From JAFARZ01 sp035651595 (GTDB lineage: Bacteria; Actinomycetota; Actinomycetes; Streptosporangiales; Streptosporangiaceae): 41,510 nt of DNA. The number at the start of each line of letters is the position of its first letter. The stretch's first letter is position 1. The notes beneath the pieces were generated by a model, which worked only from the letters and a program-made list of their open reading frames with translations, was not told the origin of the DNA and searched no databases. The position numbers and the translations under genes were made by a program. Shown piece after piece: positions 24,746 to 30,592 of this stretch. The stretch covers positions 1 through 41,510 of the forward strand of contig DASRFJ010000069.1 in NCBI GenBank assembly GCA_035651595.1, read 5' to 3'.

Positions 24746-24747
24746 GC

Positions 24748-25428
24748 ATGGCTGTCCGAGAAATCCGGTTGTTCGGCGACCCGATCCTGCTCACCGCGGC
24801 GGAGCCGGTCACCGACTTCGACAAGCAACTCCGTGGCCTGGTCAAGGACCTGATGTCGACGCTGCTTGACTCGGGTGGTTCGGGGCTCGCCGCGCCGCAG
24901 ATCGGCGTCGGGCTCCGGGTGTTCGCGTATGACGTGGACGGGCAGCGCGGTCACCTGGTCAATCCGGTTCTTCAGTTCCCCGATGCCGAAGAACAAGATG
25001 GCGAGGAGGGATGCATGTCGTTCCCCGGGCTGTACTTCGACGTCAAGCGGCGGCGGAACACGGTGGCGCGCGGCTTCACCGACCGGGGCGACCCGGTGCA
25101 GGTGGTCGGCACCGCGACGCTGGCGCGCTGCCTCCAGCACGAAACCGACCACCTGGACGGGATCTTGTTCATCGACCGGATGGACAACGCGACCCGGCGG
25201 GCCGCGATGAAGGCGATCCGGGAGGCACCGTGGAGCGGGCTTTCGCCCATGGTCCGCGTGTCGCCGCACCCCGTGCGCGGCCCGCTGAGGTTATCGCGCT
25301 GGCTTCCTGGCGCGCCGTCAGGCGCGCCAGATTATTGCGGACACTTACCTCCCCGGATTGGACCCCGTTGGCTTGTTCCGGGGTTTGCCCGGATCGCTGG
25401 CCGCCCGGTGGGCCGGCGGCAGGCTTGA
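24748..25428 (+). CDS. def: Peptide deformylase, C-terminus extended by repeat DNA
   Basis: This iron/zinc enzyme removes the formyl group from nascent N-termini. All three motifs are present: GLAAPQIG (about 48-55), EGCMSFPG (about 88-95) and the metal-binding QHETDHLDG (about 131-139). The first 165 or so residues make a normal enzyme. The reading frame then continues through a GGCGCGCC hairpin (25307-25330), half of the REP palindrome (25334-25358) and 70 bp of the inserted element before its stop at 25428. The last 35 or so residues therefore come from repeats. A TGCCGGTACG direct repeat precedes the ATG. This is likely one of several deformylases of the genome. Confidence 0.9.
   Translation: MAVREIRLFGDPILLTAAEPVTDFDKQLRGLVKDLMSTLLDSGGSGLAAPQIGVGLRVFAYDVDGQRGHLVNPVLQFPDAEEQDGEEGCMSFPGLYFDVKRRRNTVARGFTDRGDPVQVVGTATLARCLQHETDHLDGILFIDRMDNATRRAAMKAIREAPWSGLSPMVRVSPHPVRGPLRLSRWLPGAPSGAPDYCGHLPPRIGPRWLVPGFARIAGRPVGRRQA
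25307..25330 (+). terminator. GGCGCGCC stem-loop inside the extended def end
   Basis: CTGGCGCGCC-GTCA-GGCGCGCCAG forms a perfect 10-bp stem with a 4-nt loop, followed by ATTATT. It looks like an intrinsic terminator of def, now inside the open reading frame because the stop codon lies further downstream. Confidence 0.5.
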
Positions 25429-25687
25429 TGGGCCTCGATAGCGTGGTGGTTTCCCCTTTGTGGTAGCGGGACCCTTGTTCACGGGGGCCGGTCTTCCACG
25501 AAGGGGAAATCTTCCACGTTGCTGACGGACTGCGGGTGCGCTCTTGTCCCGGTAGCCGCACGCTGCACTCCAGGCACAGGCTGCTGCGCGCACGCGGCCA
25601 GACCCGGCGGCCAGGCCCAGCGGCCGGCCCGGGCCATGCGTGCGCATTCGCCAACAGAGTCCAGATCGGGGGGTAAGCGTCCGCAAT
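25334..25687. repeat. REP-like palindrome split by an insertion (copy 3)
   Basis: The left half (25334-25358) and right half (25664-25687) of the ATTGCGGACACTTACC palindrome are separated by 305 bp. Removing the insert and one of the two GAT copies restores a palindrome that matches the one at 35269-35315 almost base for base. This shows that the palindrome was there first. Confidence 0.8.
25359..25663. mobile_element. 305-bp MITE-like non-autonomous element
   Basis: The ends are TGGACCCCGTTGGC (25359-25372) and its inverted partner, which reads TGGACTCTGTTGGC on the minus strand (25663-25650); 12 of 14 bases match. GAT directly flanks both ends (25356-25358 and 25664-25666), as expected of a 3-bp target duplication. 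Inside is a hairpin of about 24 bp (25450-25473 with about 25496-25520), also present in the copy near 5.3-5.5 kb. There is no transposase or conserved ORF. Short size, terminal inverted repeats and target duplication define a MITE. The parent transposon is not in the window. Confidence 0.75.
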
Positions 25688-25768
25688 CTTTCGACACCCA
25701 GGACAACGGACAGCTAACGATTGTCGGCCACCACAAAATGTCACACCCTCGTGGCAGCATGTGCTGGC

Positions 25769-26800
25769 ATGAGACCAGCTCTGAAGGCGGGACTGCTGCC
25801 GGTGTGGCGGGATCAGAACACGCTCCAGCTCGGCATCGACTGGCGGCGCGCGGTCGCGCTCGAGGGGCTGGGCCCGGCCGCGGCGGTGATCAGCCTGCTG
25901 GACGGCAGCCGGGACAGCGCGGAGGTCATCGCGACCGCGGGCACCTACGGCGTGCCCGCCGCGGCGGCCAGCCGGGTGCTCACCCTGCTCGCGGTGGCCG
26001 GCGTGCTGGACGACTTCCCCGCGCCGCTGCACCGGTCGCTGCCGGACGAGCTGCGTGCCCGCCTGGAGCCGGAGCTGGCCACGGCGTCGCTGGCGTACCA
26101 GGACAGCGACGGCGGCGCCCGGACGCTGGCCCGGCGCCGCGACGCGTTCGTCCGGGTGCACGGCGCCGGCCGGACCGGCGCCAGCGTGGCGACCCTGCTC
26201 GCCGCGGCCGGGGTCGGCCGGGTCGCGTGCACCGATCCCGCACCCGCCGAGCCGGGCGACATCGCGCCGGCCGGACTGGGCCGCACCGACCTGGGCGAGC
26301 CGCGTGGCGAGGCGGCCGCGCGGGCGGTGAAACGGATCGCGCCGGAGACGAGGACCGGCGATTTCGGCGGCGTCCCCGACCTGGCGATAGTGACCGTCCC
26401 GTATCCGTCGCCGGACCTGATCGCCGCGCTGATGCGAGACGCCGTGCCGCACCTGGCCGTCCGCGCCGCCGAGGCGATCGGCGTGGTCGGGCCGCTGGTC
26501 GTCCCCGGCCGGTCCACGTGCCTGCGCTGTGTCGACCTGCGCCGGGCCGAGGCGGACCCGGCCTGGCCGAAGGTGCTGGCCCAGGCGATCTGCGCCCGGC
26601 CGCGGCCAGAAGCCGCCGGCATCGTGCTCGCGGCGATGACCGCGACGGTCGCGGCCGGGCAGGCGCTCGCGTTCATCGACGCCGCGGTCGAGCCGGTCGC
26701 GGTCAACGGCACGCTTGAGCTCGTTCTTCCCGACTGGCAATGGCGCCGCCGGACCTGGGGTCAGCATGCGGCGTGCTCATGCACCGCGCCGCGTGCCTGA
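25769..26800 (+). CDS. ThiF/TOMM-type E1-like protein, stand-alone
   Basis: This 343-residue protein has an N-terminal winged-helix-like part (MRPALKAGLLPVWRD... to about 90) of the kind that binds leader peptides in azole-forming RiPP cyclodehydratases. A Rossmann core follows with VHGAGRTGASVATLLAAAGVG (about 130-150) and acidic TDPAP. Later a CLRC zinc-knuckle half (about 250) and a final CSC are visible. ThiF enzymes normally adenylate C-termini, but the ATP-binding Arg/Asp pattern is not obvious here, so it may be inactive or a scaffold. No precursor peptide, YcaO or dehydrogenase gene is next to it. Similar single genes are widespread in actinobacteria with unknown role. Confidence 0.7.
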   Translation: MRPALKAGLLPVWRDQNTLQLGIDWRRAVALEGLGPAAAVISLLDGSRDSAEVIATAGTYGVPAAAASRVLTLLAVAGVLDDFPAPLHRSLPDELRARLEPELATASLAYQDSDGGARTLARRRDAFVRVHGAGRTGASVATLLAAAGVGRVACTDPAPAEPGDIAPAGLGRTDLGEPRGEAAARAVKRIAPETRTGDFGGVPDLAIVTVPYPSPDLIAALMRDAVPHLAVRAAEAIGVVGPLVVPGRSTCLRCVDLRRAEADPAWPKVLAQAICARPRPEAAGIVLAAMTATVAAGQALAFIDAAVEPVAVNGTLELVLPDWQWRRRTWGQHAACSCTAPRA

Positions 26801-26810
26801 AAATAGATAA

Positions 26811-28157
26811 GTGAGCGATGATGTCCCGCAGCACCCGGTAACGCGGGCCGCGAAACTGGCCCGCTTGCCGATCGGGCTGGCCGGCCGCACCGCGGTCGGC
26901 GTCGGGAAACGTCTCGGCGGACGGCCCGCCGAGCGGGTGGCGCAGGAGATCCAGCAGCGCACCGCGGACCAGATCTTCCGCGTGCTCGGCGAGCTTAAGG
27001 GCGGCGCGATGAAGCTCGGCCAGGCGCTGTCGATCTTCGAGGCGGCGATGCCGCCGGAGATCGCCGGGCCGTACCGGGCCACGCTGACGCGTCTGCAGGA
27101 GTCCGCCCCGCCGCTGCCCGCCAGCACGGTGCACCGGGTGCTGGCCGAGGACCTCGGCGAGGACTGGCGGTCGTCGTTCGCGTCGTTTTCCGACACGCCG
27201 GCCGCGGCCGCGTCGATCGGCCAGGTGCACAAGGCGGTCTGGCGGGACGGCCGCGACGTGGCCGTGAAGATCCAGTACCCGGGCGCGGGCCGCGCGCTGC
27301 TCGGCGACTTCAACCAGCTCGCCCGGCTGGGACGGCTGTTCGGCGTGCTGATGCCCGGGCTTGAGGTGAAGCCGCTGCTCGAGGAGCTGCGCGACCGGAT
27401 CGCCGAGGAACTCGACTACGGCATGGAGGCCGCCGCGCAGCGTGCGTTCGCCGCGGCGTACCGGAACGACCCGGACTTCTACGTGCCGGATGTGGTCACC
27501 GCGTTTCCGCATGTGCTCGTCACCGAGTGGATGGACGGCACGCCGCTGTCCGCGGTGATCAGCGGCGGCTCGAAACCGGACCGGGACCGGGCCGGGATCC
27601 TGCTGGTGCGGTTCCTGTTCTCCGGGCCGTCCAGGGCCGGGCTGCTGCACGCGGATCCGCACCCGGGGAACTTCCGGCTGCTGCCCGACGGGCGGCTAGG
27701 GGTGATCGACTTCGGCGCCGTGGACCATCTGCCCGACGGGCTGCCGCCGTTCTTCGGCCGGCTGCTGCGCATCATGCACACGCCGGACGCCAACATCGAC
27801 CTCGGCGAGGTGGAACGCGAGCTTCGCGACCACGGGTTCCTGCGGCCGGGGATCTCCGTTGACCTCGACGCGCTGCACGCGTTCCTGGCGCCGCTGGCGG
27901 AGCCTTCGGCGGTCGAGTCGTTCAAGTTCTCGCGCGAGTGGATGCGGGACGAGGCGGCCAGGGTCACCGACCTGCGTGCGTCGAACATCTCGCGGAAGTT
28001 CAACGTGCCGCCGTCTTACGTGCTGATCCACCGCGTGTCCACGGCGGGCATCGGTGTGCTGTGCCAGCTGGAGTGCGAAGGCGAGTTCAGGGCCGAGGTA
28101 ATCCGGTGGATCCCGGGCTACCTCGACCCTGTCTCTGACAAACCTGTCCCACAGTAA
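26811..28157 (+). CDS. ABC1/AarF (UbiB) atypical kinase family protein
   Basis: This 448-residue protein of the ABC1 family has the KxGQ motif in GGAMKLGQALS (about 64-74), the Ala-rich AAAASIGQVHKA loop (about 130-141), lysine in VAVKIQYPG (about 149-157), catalytic HADPHPGN (about 281-288) and metal-binding VIDFGAV (about 299-305). These proteins have ATPase activity and support isoprenoid-quinone or lipid metabolism. Actinobacteria use menaquinone, so the role here is uncertain. The start is GTG at 26811, 10 bp after the ThiF-like gene, so they may be cotranscribed. Confidence 0.88.
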   Translation: MSDDVPQHPVTRAAKLARLPIGLAGRTAVGVGKRLGGRPAERVAQEIQQRTADQIFRVLGELKGGAMKLGQALSIFEAAMPPEIAGPYRATLTRLQESAPPLPASTVHRVLAEDLGEDWRSSFASFSDTPAAAASIGQVHKAVWRDGRDVAVKIQYPGAGRALLGDFNQLARLGRLFGVLMPGLEVKPLLEELRDRIAEELDYGMEAAAQRAFAAAYRNDPDFYVPDVVTAFPHVLVTEWMDGTPLSAVISGGSKPDRDRAGILLVRFLFSGPSRAGLLHADPHPGNFRLLPDGRLGVIDFGAVDHLPDGLPPFFGRLLRIMHTPDANIDLGEVERELRDHGFLRPGISVDLDALHAFLAPLAEPSAVESFKFSREWMRDEAARVTDLRASNISRKFNVPPSYVLIHRVSTAGIGVLCQLECEGEFRAEVIRWIPGYLDPVSDKPVPQ

Positions 28158-28180
28158 AACCGTCGCGGGATCGTTCCGCG

Positions 28181-28213
28181 TTACTCGATCCCTATCGGGG
28201 GTTACTCGATCCC
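28181..28213. repeat. Short direct repeat at the 3' end of the small basic gene
   Basis: TTACTCGATCCC occurs at 28181-28192 and again at 28202-28213. The second copy contains the stop codon and last codons of the minus-strand gene, so its 3' end was duplicated. CTCGAT-CCCG-ATCGAG at about 28205-28220 can form a 6-bp hairpin between the convergent genes. Confidence 0.6.
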
Positions 28214-28390
28214 GATCGAGGCTTCGAGCGCGCTACGTGCCCGCCACGCGGCGACCATGCGGCGCTCGGCCTTCCGCTCGGTCCGCCTGGCCCGCCGCAG
28301 CGCGGTGAGCTTGCGGCCCTGGCGGATCTGTTGTGCTAGCTCGAGGTGGCTGCGAGTTCGTTCGCTCGCCAGCTCTTGCGTTGGATGCAT
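28202..28390 (-). CDS. Small basic helical protein, unknown
   Basis: This 62-residue, Arg-rich protein is predicted to be one long helix (LELAQQIRQGRKLTALRRARRTERKAERRMVAAWRA is its core, quoted here only as positions 17-52). The ATG at 28390 has GGAG 9 nt upstream. No domain is recognised. It lies downstream of whiB7 on the same strand, separated by an inverted repeat, and could be a nucleic-acid or ribosome-associated peptide; this is only a guess from charge. Confidence 0.6.
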   Translation of the reverse strand: MHPTQELASERTRSHLELAQQIRQGRKLTALRRARRTERKAERRMVAAWRARSALEASIGIE

Positions 28391-28467
28391 CGCTGATCAC
28401 TCCGTTGTGTGCAATGTTCTTGACTGTGCGTGATAGCACCGCGGCGTGCGGAACCGCGGCCGTGGAG

Positions 28468-28514
28468 GATCGTGGCCAGTTCAGGGCAGATAGCGCCAGA
28501 AACTGACCACGATC
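28468..28514 (-). terminator. Imperfect 15-bp inverted repeat after whiB7
   Basis: GATCGTGGCCAGTTC (28468-28482) and its near-complement AAACTGACCACGATC (28500-28514) match at 13 of 15 positions around a 17-nt loop. It lies 24 bp past the whiB7 stop and has no U-tract. It could be a terminator or a 3' processing structure. Confidence 0.45.
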
Positions 28515-28537
28515 ATTGGACGTTGCGGGCGGTTGCG

Positions 28538-29011
28538 TTATGCGGCGACGTCAGCCTTGTCAGGCTCGGTCTGCTCGGTCTTGCGCGGACGGCCACGCGG
28601 CCGCTTACGCGGCACGATCACGCCACGCAGAAGCAGTTCGCCGCCCCAGACGCCCCAGGGCTCCCTGCGCTCGAGCGCACCGGCCAGGCAGGCGAGCCGC
28701 GCCCGGCAGCCCAGGCACATGGCCTTCGCCTGCTCGACGTCGCTCGGCGACTCGGCGAAGAACAGCTCCGGGTCTTCCGTGCACGGCAGGTCCAGGCCAA
28801 CGGGCAGCGCCGTTTCGGGTCCGAACTGCTCCACCAGGCCGACCTGACCCTGGTACTCCAGCCCCGCGTAGCCCTCGTAGCCGTTGCGGCCCTCGAACGT
28901 GCCCTGGTACGTGCCCTGGTCGATCTGCCCGATTACCTGACTGACATCTGGCTGCTGCCGCGCCGCCCGCGGGTCAACCATCCCGCTGACGGTGGCATCT
29001 CGCCACTGCAT
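28538..29011 (-). CDS. whiB7: WhiB7-type redox-responsive transcription factor
   Basis: This 157-residue Wbl protein induces intrinsic antibiotic resistance by binding the primary sigma factor. The four iron-sulfur cysteines are visible: C in LPCTEDPELFF (about 76) and C-LG-C-RARLA-C (about 99-109). Next come the turn motif WGVWGGE (about 119-125) and the AT-hook RKRPRGRPRK (about 135-144), which marks WhiB7. The N-terminal 70 residues are an unusual Gln/Gly/Tyr-rich extension. ATG 29011 with AGAGGGG 9 nt upstream is preferred over ATG 29020 and TTG 29053. Expression is probably controlled by the attenuator and promoter upstream. Confidence 0.9.
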   Translation of the reverse strand: MQWRDATVSGMVDPRAARQQPDVSQVIGQIDQGTYQGTFEGRNGYEGYAGLEYQGQVGLVEQFGPETALPVGLDLPCTEDPELFFAESPSDVEQAKAMCLGCRARLACLAGALERREPWGVWGGELLLRGVIVPRKRPRGRPRKTEQTEPDKADVAA

Positions 29012-29099
29012 CGGTGCCATCCCCTCTCGCTTGCCGGTCCTAGTAGTCCTCAATGCGATTTCTCGCCTTGCCCCTGGGACCTAGGCCCTTGAAATACCT

Positions 29100-29193
29100 G
29101 AGGCCGCGGACCCTGTGTGCGGGTCCGCGGCCTCGAAGGGGAATTCCGGCCGGCCTGTTTTCTAGGCCGGTCCTCGCCTTCGAGGCGGACCCG
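29100..29193 (-). promoter_or_regulatory. whiB7 leader attenuator: terminator and antiterminator
   Basis: On the transcript a perfect 14-bp hairpin (arms 29134-29121 and 29113-29100, 7-nt loop) forms the terminator. Its first arm and the preceding bases can pair instead with segment 1 (29193-29177, CGGGTCCGCCTCGAAGG). That pairing gives 9 + 8 perfect base pairs with a 3-nt bulge. Segment 1 lies inside the last codons of the leader ORF that stops at 29162. A further 7-bp hairpin, CCGGCCT-N7-AGGCCGG (29152-29172), holds the leader stop codon. After the terminator comes AGGTATTTC, a weak U-tract. The mutually exclusive pairings fit ribosome-controlled attenuation, the mode known for whiB7/wblC leaders. 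Confidence 0.72.
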
Positions 29194-29548
29194 CTGCGCC
29201 GACGCCGTGGGCGTTAACGCTGGTCACGTACTGCTTGCTGTTGTCCATCTGCTGGCCGAGCTGCTCGGTCCCCGGCGCCGGAGCCGCCGTCGGAACCGGG
29301 ACGCCCGCCGGAGCCAGCTCCGCCAGAACCGGGATGCCGACCGGACCGGAGACGCCGATGAAGGCGGCCTCGTCCCGGCGACGCCGGACAGGAAGCGTGG
29401 CGACGACGCACGGCCCAGTGCCGAAGCCGGCACCAGACATGGGAGCGCCCTGCAGGCCAGTAGCCGACAGGCTCATGGGCAGGACGGAAGCGCCCAGCTG
29501 TGACTGCCACTGCGAAGCGGCTAGAGCGCTCATCTCAATGTTCGACAC
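29162..29548 (-). CDS. 128-residue leader ORF upstream of whiB7
   Basis: GTG at 29548 has a near-perfect Shine-Dalgarno (GGAGG, 8-nt spacer). The product is Ala/Gly/Pro/Val-rich with one Cys and no recognised domain, and ends in PPRRRGPA. The last codons carry segment 1 of the whiB7 antiterminator. A translating ribosome at the stop would cover that segment and let the terminator form; a ribosome stalled earlier would leave it free. The frame starts about 45 nt after the predicted transcription start. Known whiB7 uORFs are much shorter, so this could be an unusually long regulatory ORF, a real small protein, or both. An internal ATG gives a 28-codon alternative (last 28 residues) but lacks a Shine-Dalgarno. 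Confidence 0.6.
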   Translation of the reverse strand: MSNIEMSALAASQWQSQLGASVLPMSLSATGLQGAPMSGAGFGTGPCVVATLPVRRRRDEAAFIGVSGPVGIPVLAELAPAGVPVPTAAPAPGTEQLGQQMDNSKQYVTSVNAHGVGAAGPPRRRGPA

Positions 29549-29600
29549 GCGGGACACCTCCTTCCTGGAGAGTCGACAACCGTCCCACGGACACGTGTGC

Positions 29601-29640
29601 AGCTTATGTAATGCTTCAGACTAGGGGCAACATATTTTTG
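29601..29640 (-). promoter_or_regulatory. WhiB7-type autoregulated promoter
   Basis: On the minus strand CAAAAATATG (29640-29631) is followed by -35 TTGCCC (29630-29625), an 18-nt spacer and -10 TAAGCT (29606-29601). An AT-rich box directly before the -35 is the feature recognised by the WhiB7 AT-hook with the primary sigma factor. The predicted start is near 29594, giving a leader of about 580 nt to whiB7. Confidence 0.6.
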
Positions 29641-29704
29641 ACCTGGGCTTTTACGTTCTTGCGAAGCCTGGTCGCCAAACCGCCGACCCCCGTCTGCTAC
29701 TAGG

Positions 29705-30592
29705 TTACTCCGGACGCCCCGTCCTGATAAGACCCTCCTGGACGACGGAGACAACTAGTTCGCCTTCGGAGGTGAAGACCTCGCCCCGCGCGAGCCCACG
29801 CGCCCCGTACGCCACCGGCGACTCCTGCACGTACAGCAGCCACTGATCGGCGCGGAACTGACGGTGGAACCACATCGCGTGATCCAGGCTGGCGCCCGTG
29901 GTGTGGCCGTCCATCCAGGACAGCCCGTGCCCGAGCAGCACCGGGTCGAGCAGCGTCATGTCGGACGCGTACGTCATCAGGCAGACGTGCAGCAGCGGGT
30001 CGTCCGGCAGCGGGCCGTCCACCCGGAGCCAGACCATGTTCCGCGTGGCCCGCAGCGACGGGTCGCGTGCCGCCTCAGCCGAGATCGGGCCGATCGACCG
30101 CAGGTCCACCGGGTTGAAGGCGGCCTCCCGCGGCAGCTCACCGCCGAAAAGCCTGGCGAGGCGGTCACGAGTCCGCTCGATGGATTCCGGCGGCGGCACG
30201 TCGGGCATCGGGTCGGCGTGCACCGGGCCCGGCTCGGGCTGGTGGAACGACGCGGACAGCGTGAAGACGACCTTGCCGTGCTGAATGGCGGACACCCGCC
30301 GGGTGGTGAACGACCGCCCGTCCCGGACCCGGTCCACCGTATAGATCAGCGGCACCGCCGGGTCACCGGGCCGGATGAAGTACGCGTGCAGCGAATGCAC
30401 CGGCCGGTCCGACGGTACGGTGCGTCCGGCGGCCACCAGCGCCTGCCCCGCCACCTGACCGCCGAACACCCGCTGTACTCGCTCTTCCGGACTGCGCCCG
30501 CGGAAGATGTTGACCTCGATCTGCTCCAGGTCGAGCAGATCCAGCAGCCTGTCCAGCGACTCACCCACGGCGACCGCCCAGCCGGATGTCAT
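29705..30592 (-). CDS. tesB: Acyl-CoA thioesterase II
   Basis: This 295-residue double hot-dog thioesterase hydrolyses acyl-CoAs. Recognisable parts are LLDLEQIEVNIFRGRSP (about 18-34), VFGGQVAGQALVAA (about 42-55), HSLHAYFIRPGD (about 66-77), SDMTLLDPVLL (about 210) and LDHAMWFHRQFRADQWLLY (about 235-253). This C-terminal hot-dog carries the usual catalytic Asp. ATG 30592 is used. GTG 30568, which overlaps the helicase stop within 8 nt, is an equally good start. It follows the UvrD2-like gene and is probably translated together with it. Confidence 0.9.
   Translation of the reverse strand: MTSGWAVAVGESLDRLLDLLDLEQIEVNIFRGRSPEERVQRVFGGQVAGQALVAAGRTVPSDRPVHSLHAYFIRPGDPAVPLIYTVDRVRDGRSFTTRRVSAIQHGKVVFTLSASFHQPEPGPVHADPMPDVPPPESIERTRDRLARLFGGELPREAAFNPVDLRSIGPISAEAARDPSLRATRNMVWLRVDGPLPDDPLLHVCLMTYASDMTLLDPVLLGHGLSWMDGHTTGASLDHAMWFHRQFRADQWLLYVQESPVAYGARGLARGEVFTSEGELVVSVVQEGLIRTGRPE

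Noticed and set aside
25169..26767. 532-codon minus-strand frame spanning the MITE and ThiF-like gene
   Set aside because: It runs antisense to ThiF and through non-coding repeats, with no ribosome-binding site or domain.
25769..28157. RiPP biosynthetic cluster around the ThiF-like gene
   Set aside because: No precursor peptide, YcaO, dehydrogenase, protease or transporter of a RiPP pathway is adjacent.
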